Of a stretch of 64,000 bases of DNA, positions 41,450 through 51,203 are shown piece after piece. The notes under the pieces are model-generated. The model was not told where the DNA came from and searched no databases. It worked only from the letters and a program-made list of their open reading frames with translations. Position 1 is the first letter of the stretch. Each line of letters opens with the position of its first letter. Source of the stretch: Pelodera strongyloides (Eukaryota > Nematoda > Chromadorea > Rhabditida > Rhabditidae); contig JAANDG010000542.1 of assembly GCA_036852015.1 (NCBI GenBank), positions 1 through 64,000 on the forward strand, in the 5' to 3' direction. Position numbers and translations under genes: made by a program.

Positions 41450-44400
41450 AGGTCGACGATGTCAGGTCATACAGGGGTCCAGCTAACTTCGAAAAGTTGT
41501 GCACGAACTTCCTGTAATAGCTCGCCATGCCTAAAAACGTTCTCAACTCAGCCAACGATGTTGGTCTTGCACACTTCTGGATCTTATTAACCTTATCCGG
41601 GTCAACATGCACTCCACTTTCTCCAATTATGTGTCCCAAGAAGTTCACATTACTCTTCCCGATAGCACACTTCTGCGCCTTCAACTTCAGACCACTTCTG
41701 CGCAACCTCTCGAAGACCTTCTCCAAGTGCATGACATGCTCTTCCCAAGACTCCGAAGCCACAATAATGTCGTCAATGTAAACCTGCACATTGGGACCTA
41801 ATATGTCTTCCAGAACAACATGCATGAGTCTTTGAAAAGTGGCTGGAGCATTCGACAACCCGTACGGCATCACTTGAAACTCATACAAGCCATCCAGAAT
41901 TGCAAACGCTGTCTTCGGCCTACTCTCCTCGCTCAGTGGGACTTGCCAGAAGCCGCTCACCAAGTCGAACGTAGAGAACACTTTCTTTCCCGCAAAACTC
42001 TGCAGTGTTAGATTCATATTCGGCAACGGCTGTGCGTCTTGCTTCATGATCTCATTGATCTTGCGAAAATCAACGCACATTCTAATCGACCCATCCTTTT
42101 TCTTCACTAACACACACGGGGAAGCCCAAGGGGACGAACTACCCCGGATGATACCCTGAGCTTTCATCTTTGCCAACATCTCCCTGACCTTCGCCTGTAT
42201 CCCCAAAGGAACAGGTCTGGCCCTCTGTCTGATCGGCCTCGCTTCTCCCGTCTCAATCTCATGCTGCACGACATCAGTTTTCCCTAGTTCCTCATCACTT
42301 AGCGCGAACACATCCTGATGTGTAACAATCAGATTCCTCAGAATCTCCACGTCAGGGGTACCATTCGCCGAAAGACATGCCAAAATATCTTCCGCCCTGG
42401 CTCTGATACTCCTTTCGTCTCTCTTTCGACAGTCCTTGTCCAAGGCCTGCACGACTCCTTCTCCCGTCGTTCCACCTTCCTGTACAGGGGTGGTAAGATC
42501 GTCCCATTCGATCAGATCGAATCTCTCCGAGACATCTAGCTGAGTACCTTTCCTCAACCACATCAACTCTTCCGAGTTGTTCACAACCCGTACAAACGCC
42601 TTTCCATTGCTGTCCGTAGCCACAAGAGCGTCCTCCTTGACCACCGAATTACTTCCCAACAACAGCAACTGCGCATCGCTTTTCCCTCGAACTGGAATTA
42701 TTCGCGATGCTCCCGGTAGCAACCGTACCGTTTCCTCCAGCTCAACCTTGGTATCTTCTGCCGGGCAGTACAGAAGAATACGGATACCAGCTGACCTTAA
42801 TCCATTCATACCCAACAAAACCTGTGGCTCACTTCTTTTAACCACGTGAAACCCCACATGAGTTTCAGTTCCTTCACCAATCTGGATTGGCAAGGTACAC
42901 CGTCCCACCAGGTTCATTCTATTTCGAGAAGCATCCAGGATATCATAATCCTCTGGCTTTCCCTGCTCGAACCCGATGTTTTCCCTGCACATTTTTCTCG
43001 AGGCCTCTTCGTTCCTCTGTGCAACGTTCAGAAACCCCGTCGACACTAGGCTGATAGATGCCCCCGTGTCCACCGTGACTTCACACTCTGTGTATGCTAC
43101 TCTTCCTCGAAGAATCAGCTGCTCCGCCCTGAATGCGTCACCACCCACTGGTAGCACAATAGGTCTCAGCTCCTGTACACATGATTCCACAGACCCAACT
43201 CCAGAATTCACCGTCGTCAACGATTCACATACGCCGCGCGCCGACGCTTCCATCCTCCGACGATCACAGCATCCTACGCCTACGGTGGATTCCTCAACTA
43301 ACGAAACTGGAAGCCACGAATGCTTCCCGGTTGTCTGCTCACCGACGACCCTGTCTACCCGCTTGACACCACGCTTGTCGTCTCCTTTAAGAGCCTCCGC
43401 TCTCCTAGAAGGACACTCCGCTCTCCGATGCCCCTCTTTTCCACACCCGTAGCACGCCGAAGACCTCTCATCCCTCCTGAACGGAACCCGGTTGCGATCA
43501 CCAGAAGCGTGTACACCATGTCTACTCGGCTGCGTCCTCGCACCAGTCCATCCCTGCTGCTGAAAATCCCTTCCCTTCTGCGCTACTGTGCTAGCCCTGC
43601 CAAAACTCTTATTTGACTGAACAACCTCTTTCTCCTTCTTCCCGAATGACTTCACGCCACCCCGAGGAACCTTAAGATAACTATCGTGTCTCAGTGCTAA
43701 CAGCTTAACTTGCGAGTAAGAACCCGCTGTATCACCGTTGGCAGTGAAGGACGCGTCAAGGTATTGCGTGAATCCCTCCTTGCACTCCAAGCACCTCAAA
43801 AGTGCGGAGCACTGCTGACTTTCCCTCAAATCTACTTCCAACTGAGACGGATATGCCTTTCGTCCCAGCCCTTCAATCTCCTTACATACCGCCGCTATGT
43901 TACCATCAGCCCGCCTACTGAACAGAGACAACTCCCGTTGATAATGAATTTTCTTCATTTTAAGAGGTGCCTCTAACTCTCTTCTGAACTCTTTCACAAC
44001 TCTCTCAAAGCCTCCCTGCTTTATCTCTCTCGGCATCAGATCAACTATCGCTCGGGCATCCTCTCTCAAATAACTCTTGAAGAGAACTAACTTTTGCTGC
44101 TCACTATACCCTGGCAACATACGCAAACTAAGTCCTTCAAGAAACTCTTCAAAACTCTCAAAATCTCGATTTGAAAACTTATTCAGAGGTGGCAATGTGG
44201 CTAACAGGGTACTGGCTAGACTAGCGTTAACCAACATGTTCTGCTCTCGCACACCACTTCCTTCCTCAATTCCTTCTCTCACGCTTCCCGCTCGCATCCT
44301 CTCGACCACTTCCGGACTCATACCTATGGGCGAGATCGACTCCCGATGATTGCCCGATCGGAATGTGTTTCTTCCCGTCGTTCTCCTTTCGGTTCTCACC

Positions 44401-45224
44401 CGTACGGCCGGTGTCTGAAAGATACTGTTGTTGAGATTATGCTCCTCTTCCCCTACAGTACCTTCCACGCTCCCTCTCGCAGACTCTCCAGTAACTTGCA
44501 CATTCGCTCCCATACCGACTTGTTCCTCACCGGTATCCTCATCCAAAATCATCTTTTCTTCGTCAGCGGTGACCTCTCTCTCAGCCTTCTTCTTGCTCCC
44601 TTCCAGCAGCTGAAAAATAAATCTCTCCATGTCACGCTCATTCAATCCTAGCTCTCTCTCCCAGTCTCTCAGCTTCCTCCTAAACTTTACAAGACCGTTC
44701 GCTCTAGCTAAAATCTGAGCCGGATCACAGCTCAAAATCTCTGCCAGCATTGACCAATCTTCTTCCATTGCGGCGTGGTTGCTTATGTGCGCGTCAAACT
44801 CGCTAACCGTAGCGAACCCCAACTCTTCCAACTTTCCAAAGAGGACAGCTGCATCGCTCCAGGGCAACTCCCCTAGGGGAACTCCCTCCGTCTGCACCTT
44901 CAGCCACGATTCGCACATCGTAGCCGAAAGCTTTCGACCCATCTCCTTGATCTGCTCAGCCTGCCGCACTGTGAGCGTCTTACTGAACAGACCATTGATT
45001 CGGATCAGCTCTGCGCCAAGGTTTGACATATTACTCAGGGACGCCGAAAATTCGCGTTTCCAGCGTTCCTTTTCATCTACCAACCCTCCGCCAGCTATCC
45101 CTCCTTTCTCCGCCGCTCCACTCTCGGCTTCTCCTTTGGATCCATTCTCTCGAACCAAAGCGTCGCTCACCCATTCTGGCGTCGTATATCCAGTGGGCAC
45201 AGTCTTTCCCTCTTCAGCAGACAT
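41355..45224 (-). CDS. gag-pol: Gypsy Gag-protease-reverse transcriptase
   Basis: The 1289-residue frame opens at ATG 45224, about 1 kb after the 5' LTR. Gag capsid-like sequence lies at about residues 330-520 (ESFEEFLEGLSLRMLPGYS...), the CCHC knuckle CYGCGKEGHRRAEC at 591-604, protease VTVDTGASISLVS at about 717-729, and RT from about 1003 to 1255 with VDFRKINEIM, FSTFDLVSGFWQ, YGLSNAPATF and the catalytic YIDD at 1149-1152. Gag and pol share one frame, unlike many Gypsy elements. Residues after LYDLTSS are out of frame because of the 1-nt shift at about 41450. Start chosen as the first ATG of the long frame. Confidence 0.92.
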   Translation of the reverse strand: MSAEEGKTVPTGYTTPEWVSDALVRENGSKGEAESGAAEKGGIAGGGLVDEKERWKREFSASLSNMSNLGAELIRINGLFSKTLTVRQAEQIKEMGRKLSATMCESWLKVQTEGVPLGELPWSDAAVLFGKLEELGFATVSEFDAHISNHAAMEEDWSMLAEILSCDPAQILARANGLVKFRRKLRDWERELGLNERDMERFIFQLLEGSKKKAEREVTADEEKMILDEDTGEEQVGMGANVQVTGESARGSVEGTVGEEEHNLNNSIFQTPAVRVRTERRTTGRNTFRSGNHRESISPIGMSPEVVERMRAGSVREGIEEGSGVREQNMLVNASLASTLLATLPPLNKFSNRDFESFEEFLEGLSLRMLPGYSEQQKLVLFKSYLREDARAIVDLMPREIKQGGFERVVKEFRRELEAPLKMKKIHYQRELSLFSRRADGNIAAVCKEIEGLGRKAYPSQLEVDLRESQQCSALLRCLECKEGFTQYLDASFTANGDTAGSYSQVKLLALRHDSYLKVPRGGVKSFGKKEKEVVQSNKSFGRASTVAQKGRDFQQQGWTGARTQPSRHGVHASGDRNRVPFRRDERSSACYGCGKEGHRRAECPSRRAEALKGDDKRGVKRVDRVVGEQTTGKHSWLPVSLVEESTVGVGCCDRRRMEASARGVCESLTTVNSGVGSVESCVQELRPIVLPVGGDAFRAEQLILRGRVAYTECEVTVDTGASISLVSTGFLNVAQRNEEASRKMCRENIGFEQGKPEDYDILDASRNRMNLVGRCTLPIQIGEGTETHVGFHVVKRSEPQVLLGMNGLRSAGIRILLYCPAEDTKVELEETVRLLPGASRIIPVRGKSDAQLLLLGSNSVVKEDALVATDSNGKAFVRVVNNSEELMWLRKGTQLDVSERFDLIEWDDLTTPVQEGGTTGEGVVQALDKDCRKRDERSIRARAEDILACLSANGTPDVEILRNLIVTHQDVFALSDEELGKTDVVQHEIETGEARPIRQRARPVPLGIQAKVREMLAKMKAQGIIRGSSSPWASPCVLVKKKDGSIRMCVDFRKINEIMKQDAQPLPNMNLTLQSFAGKKVFSTFDLVSGFWQVPLSEESRPKTAFAILDGLYEFQVMPYGLSNAPATFQRLMHVVLEDILGPNVQVYIDDIIVASESWEEHVMHLEKVFERLRRSGLKLKAQKCAIGKSNVNFLGHIIGESGVHVDPDKVNKIQKCARPTSLAELRTFLGMASYYRKFVHNFSKLAGPLYDLTSSTCEMAVGGGAGECVSGAEGEVEFCSGARTARY

Positions 45225-46254
45225 CGTAGATCGAAAATTAAATTCGTATACCCTGCAAGCAACAGAATATAGTCTCCATCAATCCTCACCAAGAATCAAT
45301 GAAACGCGTAAGCACATCATGAATCACGACAAATCGAAGTTATCATAATATGACGGTATCACTTGATCAACAATATAGCACCTTGCCGCAGATACGTACC
45401 AAAGCACTACACCGCACCATGCCCCGAAACATACGTAACTTCCACCACCAAATCGAAATCGCCCTAGTAGCATTGTAGTTTCCGATGTTAGACCACAGCA
45501 GCAACGCTAGCAAGCTGACTGAGTCCTTCACCTCGACAGAATTATCAAAGACTGCACGCAACACCTACGCAAGTAAGCGTCCTGCAGAGCTATGATAACC
45601 CCATCTACTACTCCACCACATTGGCCTGGCTCCGATAACCGCGGTTGCTCCAATCGGCTCCACCAATTGCAGTCCACATCGGGTAGTTAAATGCATGGCA
45701 TCACACGTAACATGATCACACAAGACATCAACATCATACAGTGAAACAAAATGAAACAGAGCTACCTATACACATATGAAAGCAAACAGACATAGCAAAT
45801 GCATGAAAGTATGTAGAAAGGCAGTGCATTGTTAGTATCAAAGGGGTAAACCAACGTGCACTGCGTTCTGGTATCCTCATGCTTGATGGCAGCAGGCTTG
45901 TGCATCTTGAACACAACATCGACATGGGTGTCCTCCGCGTCCTAGACGACGTCCTCCCTGGGACCGTCCTCGACGTGCGCCTCCCCGCTGCTCCGCTCCG
46001 CTGCGCCCGTCCTCCTCGTTGCTCAGCTCATCGACCTGGTCCTCCCGGTATCCGAAGCGGTTGCGCACCCACTCTTCTCCAGGTAACCCTTGAGGCAGTA
46101 CATGGCAGTATCCGAGCTAAAAATAAGCAAACAGCAAAAGGAAATAATAACGGCGCGACACCACAACAACCACAATACACAAGAAAACAGTTAATATACA
46201 TACGAGTGTTAAGACTGTGTTAGGGTAAGGTCCACCGAAAACGGTTCGGCCCCC
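45225..46254 (-). other. Gypsy 5' leader with primer-binding site and GC-rich island
   Basis: Between 5' LTR and gag. On the minus strand, TGGGGGCCGAACCG directly follows the LTR and fits a tRNA primer-binding site. A GC-rich patch at 45880-46120 has coding-like composition in switching frames (EEWVRNRFGYREDQVDELSN in one, AEDTHVDVVFKMHKPAA in another) and may be a captured, decayed host-gene segment. No intact gene. Confidence 0.6.
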
Positions 46255-46892
46255 AGTTAGAACAAAGGGTGTGTACCTGGGTACAGCCTTTGTCACAGCA
46301 CCAATAAAGATCAGCGATAAATAGTCGAACATCTAAAGGGATCCTCACGAAAGATCCAGGAAATCTGTGGACCTGCGTCCAGTTAGCAATCCAACACAAC
46401 AAATATGTATAACGATACTGAATTGGGACTAGCCCAGAGTCATTCATGGAACACTGATAACAAAACAAAACTTTACTTCATATATTACAATATCAAGAAA
46501 CATGCAGTTTTAACAAAGTAGAATAAAATGTATAAATTACTAGAAAGTCATGTTAAAAAAACACTAAGTTCAGAATAAAATCGATAAGTAGCAAAACATG
46601 AGCCTGGTGCTACAAGTCACCAAAAGTAACAAGTGCCCCCGACTCCCGGTCCTAGCGACCTTATATACACTCATAAAACAATAGGCGCGAAAACTACCCG
46701 CACAACGTAGACAATTGTAACTGCAACTAAATGCCTAAGTGCCCGAGGCAGACCCCGCCTACACAAACTACAATTCCACCAACATACAACAATAGACCAA
46801 CATACAACAATAGCAAGTTTCAGAACAAGTACATAAACATACAATATCTAACTTAAGTGAAACACTGTAGCTACACACTCTATCCTACTACT
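46255..46892 (-). repeat. 5' LTR of the Gypsy element
   Basis: 638 bp, 10 bp longer than the 3' LTR owing to three small insertions. Same terminal sequences. Confidence 0.92.
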
Positions 46893-46896
46893 AGTT

Positions 46897-47188
46897 TCTT
46901 ATTCGGTTTTTACTATTAATTTTGTACCCTTTTTTACTCTATAACCTTATATGTTTCTTCACATACTCTATAACCTTTGTCTCTCTATCCCTTTCTCAAT
47001 ATCTACTTTACCTTTCTTTCACTCACTGCCTAAGCCTACCGTCATCGCACTGATGAGACCCAACGGTGGCAAAATCCTCGTATGCGAAGGGTCGAAACGG
47101 GGTTACCGTATTTCATATGGTATATTCATGTTAGTTTGTTGAACTTATTCACTTATATCTTCCCAATTTGTTTCCTCTTTTATTTGTT
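46897..47188 (+). repeat. Right pseudo-LTR of the Penelope-like element, second part
   Basis: The remaining 292 bp of the 416-bp repeat after the duplicated AGTT. With 37548-37671 the lengths sum to exactly 416 bp. Confidence 0.9.
47037..47122 (+). ncRNA. Hammerhead ribozyme (right pseudo-LTR)
   Basis: Same core and stems as the left copy, offset by 16214 bp: CTGATGA at 47050-47056, GACCC/GGGTC stem II, GAAA, 3-bp stem III and a GUA cleavage site. One substitution just 3' of the cleavage site (TTTCATATGG against TTACATATGG). Confidence 0.8.
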
Positions 47189-47714
47189 CATTAGTTCTTA
47201 GTCCTGATTTTATCTTCGGTTGTTTACAACGTTCGTACATGAATTAAAAGTACTCTGCCCAACGTTATAGTTAGGGAACAAACTTATACTCAAGTAATGT
47301 ATCATATTATAATAACAGCTTTATTTTATTATACCTTCCAGCTTTTCAGTCGATTATTCCCACTGATGCCGTTTCTTATCGATTATGTTATTGTGTTTTC
47401 CAATCAAAATTATTATGTGTATTCGTAAACAAGTTCTCTTCAATAAACTATTATCCTACTGTCTTGTGTTACCTGGTATTATGTGCTGCTTAATATATAA
47501 TCATGTGTTATGTTCTAAGATGGCTAAGTAAAATCAACCGGGTCGCAGCCATTTTTGAGCCAACTTTTATAAATGAAAACACTTCGTGGATAATAGGAAA
47601 ACAATAAATGTTTCCAGTGAATGCGCTATTTCCATATTAATGTGCTCCTATTCCTTACTTCACTAGTCAGCTTTCCATTCAACCCCACATATCACCGCTT
47701 TCTTCGTTTCGATC
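47189..47714. other. Right interior of the TTAA-bounded block, no gene seen
   Basis: AT-rich sequence between the Penelope-like element and the right inverted arm. No frame with a motif; AATAAA-like words are present (47618). Confidence 0.5.
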
Positions 47715-47960
47715 TTGTTGCCTAAAATGGAGCTCGTGCATGCACGTGTGTGACGTGTTTGCACACTTGCATTCTATATTGCACGCCTACAATCTACGGT
47801 ATATAGTTGTGTATGGGTATGAATAATTAAAAATATTTATATGAATGGCGCTTCTTTTCTGGAAATCCGCGTATATATCTTTCTTAATTAATGGTATAGT
47901 TAAAAAATATCGGTTAGTCAAACATAGGGGTTACCTGAAATGGGCCTGACCCTTTAACAT

Positions 47961-48455
47961 TGATATGAGTATCGAAAACTGGATTTTTGTCGACAATAAT
48001 ACCTAGGTCTCTGATTGAGTCTGCCGGTGATATCCTTTGATTGTCGATGTAGTACTCGTGTTCGCGGTTATTATGGCCAAGGTGGAGAACATTGATCTTG
48101 TCGGGTGCCAAAGGTAGTTGCCAGTCCCGCGCCCACGTGTTAACTGCATTGACCGCCAGTTGGAGATCATCACCGGGCTTGCCATATATTTTCAAGTCGT
48201 CTGCAAAGAGGAAAATGTTAACAGATTCATGGAGGGTTTTAGGTAAATCGTTAATGTAAACGAGAAAAAGTAATGGGCCTAATACGGTCCCTTGCGGGAC
48301 ACCTGATTTTGGCTGGAATTCGCTTGAGAATTGATCATTATTACACATGATACACGATTACTAAGAAAATTACGCAGCCAATTTATTAACTCTCTAGGAA
48401 AACCAAATAATTCACATTTGTGTAAACCATTTGAGCACTTCATTCTCATGAGCCT
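47961..48455 (-). pseudogene. LINE (non-LTR retrotransposon) reverse transcriptase fragment
   Basis: On the minus strand, CELFGFPRELINWLRNFLSN and, after a frame break, KSGVPQGTVLGPLLFLVYIN, NIFLFADDLKIYG (catalytic FADD) and WARDWQLPLAPDKINVLHLG. This is the palm part of a Jockey/CR1/RTE-like RT. The frame is cut at 47957 by the right end of the TTAA-bounded block and has no other domains. The last residues in the open frame come from the neighbouring inverted arm. Confidence 0.88.
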
Positions 48456-48462
48456 CCTCCTT

Positions 48463-48545
48463 TAAGGCCGTGAGACCGTAAGTGCTTTAGAATTGGTCCT
48501 TTTGTAAATCGTCTTGGGTCCTCAGAGATCTTTTCGTCTTTACAG
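48463..48545 (+). repeat. Fragment of a BEL/Pao-type LTR 3' end
   Basis: AAGGCCGTGAGACCGTAAGTG through GTCTTGGGTCCTCAGAGATC to GTCTTTACA matches the last 83 bp of the LTRs at 5674 and 9240 with several substitutions. An old truncated relative. Confidence 0.85.
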
Positions 48546-49033
48546 TAGCGTGACATTTCGCGACCGTCGTTTCTCGACTACCGTATCCTATCCGTAAAAT
48601 TACAATAGTCTAGACATAAATGATCCAACAAGTCCCATACACATCTACAGTCTACAAAAGCTCAACGTCTACAGATGTGACTCTGGCTGAGAGCAATTCC
48701 ATTCACGATCTTTTCTATTAATTCTTTGTATATTTGAATATTTATTAGATTCATAAAAAGAAAAAAGAAGAACAATTCGCTCGAAATTCATTTATTTATC
48801 AAAATATAGTTTTAATTCTTTTCATGTATACCGAAATTGCACTCATCTCATATCGATTCTGCGACTCTCTGAAATATCTACCGTAATAGCTAACGCCACT
48901 AAAATCGGCTTGACCAACTTAGGACGGAAAGCTGCATTCCGATGCAACATGATCAGTAGACACGAAAATGCCGACAATAGAGGAGAGTGCCGTTGCCCAG
49001 GATCTTTATTAGTGACAAAGCGGGTATATAAGT

Positions 49034-49074
49034 GCGACAGAGAGAGAGGACGAGAGAGAGAGAGAGAGTGAGAG
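49034..49074. repeat. GA microsatellite
   Basis: GAGAGAGAGGACGAGAGAG-type tract of about 40 bp on the plus strand. Confidence 0.9.
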
Positions 49075-49270
49075 AGAGACCTGTTATTTTCAATCCTCTT
49101 TTTACAAGGTCCTTGATATGCTCTTTTTTTTGTCCCGGCCATACGTTCCCACAAAGGTGTATGCACGCTTTTGTGGCGGATATTTCCTAGATGATCTTGA
49201 CATGAATGCAAATTAGAATACGCTACTATGGTTAAATGCTCGAATTATCAAAGTAATCAATCACATCACG

Positions 49271-50199
49271 ATGCCTACTGACCATCGAAAGGTTATATTC
49301 ATAATTTTACCTATACGTCCTATTCTAAAAAAAAGTTCGCGTAGAATATATACTTAAAGCCGCGTTCGAGTTGGGAAAAAGTTGTGGAATTCCGGAATTC
49401 CGCCGTTCGAGATGGAAACGTAAGAAAAGTTAAAGGGAATATGTAGGCCCTTTTTGAAGTTAAGCTGTATTAATATAATGCGTGTTCCCCATTAAGGAAA
49501 CAATAACAAAAGTTGTCTACAATTAACCACTTAAAAGAAAATGCATTACAAAGTTCGCCTTTTCCATAGTAAACGCGTTAATCGGAACCGTTGCATAAAT
49601 TTGGTTCCGATTGAGCAAATTTCAATTTAAAACGACAAATAACAAGATTCAAAATGCAAGGCATGCTAATTCTATTTACATATTCAGTCACCTATTTAAA
49701 TTAACGTCTGGTATGGAAACGCTAGTTTCGCGTTTTTTTGCTCATTTTGAGTGACTACATATTCCCAAAGTGACTATATATATTATTTGAGCCAAAATGA
49801 GAGACAACAGACAGACATAGCGGACAATCATGCTTTTCAGTATAGCGTTTGGTACGAAGGCAAATGTTTTTCGGCTGCGTATTTAATTGCCTGCGGAAAA
49901 ACAAGATAGTCCGCTATGTCTGTCTGTTGTCTCTCATTTTGACACTATCTCTTAACTTTTCTTGCGTTTCCATCTCGAACGGTGGAATTCCGGAATTCCG
50001 CAACTTTTCCCAACTCGAACGCGGCTTTACTATTCAGAGGAAATGTTCTTTGGCTAAGTGTCGTGGTTATACTAACCATAAGCAGTTTCTTAACATATTC
50101 AATGGTAATAGTACAGTAACATGTTAATCTTTTTGGTTGTATTTTAGTTTATACTCATGTTGGCCTTGTTCACTTACGGCGAAGCTGCGTTGGCGAACC
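49271..50199 (+). pseudogene. Partial copy D of the secreted-protein family
   Basis: Exon 1 MPTDHRK (49271-49291) and signal-peptide exon 50148-50199 (FILMLALFTYGEAALAN, donor GTAAGT intact, phase 1), with upstream sequence from about 49165 matching copy C from 27018. A nested MITE (49357-50028) sits in the first intron. No LDLa, Thr-rich or tail exon was recognised downstream. The frame at 51000-51203 is open but has no acceptor in the required phase. Probably a fragment, unless later exons are too diverged to see. Confidence 0.55.
49357..50028. repeat. MITE with AAAGCCGCGTTCGAGTTGGG ends, with a nested second MITE
   Basis: Terminal inverted repeats of about 76 bp (AAAGCCGCGTTCGAGTTGGG, then GGAATTCCGGAATTCC, mirrored at 49946-50028). 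Inside, 49437-49758 is a second element starting TTAAAGGGAATATGTAGG, related to 59596-60445. It interrupts sequence that is continuous in copy C, so the insertion postdates the duplication. Confidence 0.82.
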
Positions 50200-50243
50200 G
50201 TAAGTTTTCCGTTTGTATTATTTCCTGTTTGATTCTAGGGACA

Positions 50244-50425
50244 CTTCGAAGCGAAATACCGGCCGGAAACACATCGAGTATCAAATGAGCATAAATCTGT
50301 CCAGCTTGTCCAAATGAGCATAAATCAGAATAATAAAAAATCGAGCGAAATTCGAGCAACATAAATACGTAAGAATTCAGTTGTACACGATGCGCTTCAA
50401 AAACCGGCTGTTATTTTGCTTTAAG
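50244..50425. repeat. MITE of the AAAGCGAAATACCGGCCGG family
   Basis: GAAGCGAAATACCGGCCGG at the left, and the inverse GCTTCAAAAACCGGCTGTTATT at the right. Confidence 0.7.
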
Positions 50426-50858
50426 AACCCTCATATTAGGAACAAACAGACTCTGGGAATGTCACAGAGCACACGCCCTAAGCTTTCAGCGTAGTAAGCG
50501 TACGTCATATGCTTCTCTGTTGTAATCTTCAACTATAGATCCACCTATACGTTTCGTGGCATCTCTTATGAAAACAAATTGGCGGAATATAAACGAAGTA
50601 CATGACATGCTAAATGAATTTGCTTTAAAGGAACGCAGTCACGATATTTTCGCAATTTTTATCTAATTTTTATAAAAAAAATTATTTAAAGTTATGAGAA
50701 AACATTCGATTCCCATACCAAGTTCCAGTAAAGCAAACTCGGGAAGAGAATTCACTGAGAATGGGAGTTACTCGACTACGGTAGATTTTCCTTCACACCT
50801 TCCTATAATTAATGAAAATCAAATAAAAATGATGAACTTATCGTGGCTGCCTTCCTTT

Positions 50859-51000
50859 AAAGCGAAGTACCGTCCGGTTTTTTGAAAAGCTTCGTGGACA
50901 ACTGAATTCTACGTATTTATGCAAATTTGCTCGAATTTAGCTTGCTTTTTTATTCTAATTTATTGTCATTTGCATAGGCTGTATAAGAAGGAAAAATTTC
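50859..51000. repeat. Truncated MITE of the AAAGCGAAATACCGGCCGG family
   Basis: TTTAAAGCGAAGTACCGTCCGG, then the family's internal TTTATTCTAATTTATTGTCA words. The right terminus was not found. Confidence 0.6.
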
Positions 51001-51203
51001 GGTTTAGGCAGTCAACCCCGATTGTCGATTTTATGGTGTTAATCGAATCAGTTTTTCATGCTGAGGAAGATAAAAGCAAAATTAAGCGTCGGTTACTACA
51101 GATGGGGCGGGCCGTTATCATAGACTTCGACAGAAATTTCGAAACGTGTATAAACATGTTTAAAAGGGATGTCTGCTTTGGGATTTTATCAGTATTTACC
51201 TAA

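Larger units (their letters stand above)
37668..46896 (-). mobile_element. Ty3/Gypsy LTR retrotransposon with target duplication
   Basis: LTRs at 37672-38299 (628 bp, 3' LTR) and 46255-46892 (638 bp, 5' LTR) read on the minus strand as AGTAGTAGG...GTTCTAACT. They differ by three small indels (7, 2 and 1 bp) and a few substitutions. The 4-bp duplication AGTT flanks the element (37668-37671, 46893-46896), and the 30.7-kb pseudo-LTR copy shows the empty site. Internal order on minus: leader, gag-protease-RT, RNase H, integrase, then an unusual C-terminal extension. Three 1-nt frame breaks split pol. Purine-rich GAAGGAGGAG precedes the 3' LTR as polypurine tract. Confidence 0.95.
30559..47188 (+). 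mobile_element. Penelope-like element, Naiad-like domain order, with pseudo-LTRs and nested Gypsy
   Basis: Direct repeats of exactly 416 bp flank the element: 30559-30974 and, interrupted by the Gypsy insertion, 37548-37671 plus 46897-47188. Between them lie an N-terminal CxC-type cysteine motif and GIY-YIG endonuclease (34474-35154), then a Penelope-type reverse transcriptase (35156-37271). Canonical Penelope elements have the endonuclease at the C-terminus. The permuted order with an upstream cysteine motif is that described for the Naiad/Chlamys group. Each repeat carries a hammerhead ribozyme. The coding region has a nonsense codon and several frameshifts, while the pseudo-LTRs differ at about one base. 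The stretch 31876-33972 is probably secondary insertion. Confidence 0.8.
28763..47957. mobile_element. 19-kb block bounded by TTAA plus inverted arms of about 230 bp
   Basis: The left end TTAAAGGGTCAGGCCCATTTC with about 230 bp following (to about 28995) is mirrored at 47715-47957, ending GGGCCTGACCCTTTAA. The shared arm includes CATACACAACTATATACCGT and GTGCATGCACGAGCTCCATT. Termini match the AGGGTCAGGCCC MITE family at 18742 and 21943, but the subterminal sequence is different. Removing the nested Penelope-like and Gypsy elements leaves roughly 2.5 kb, so the simplest reading is a mid-sized TTAA transposon that was later filled. No transposase recognised. Confidence 0.7.

Noticed and set aside
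50919..51203. 95-codon frame downstream of copy D, possibly a later exon
   Set aside because: The first half is MITE sequence. The second half has no acceptor in the phase required by the copy D signal-peptide exon and shows no motif.
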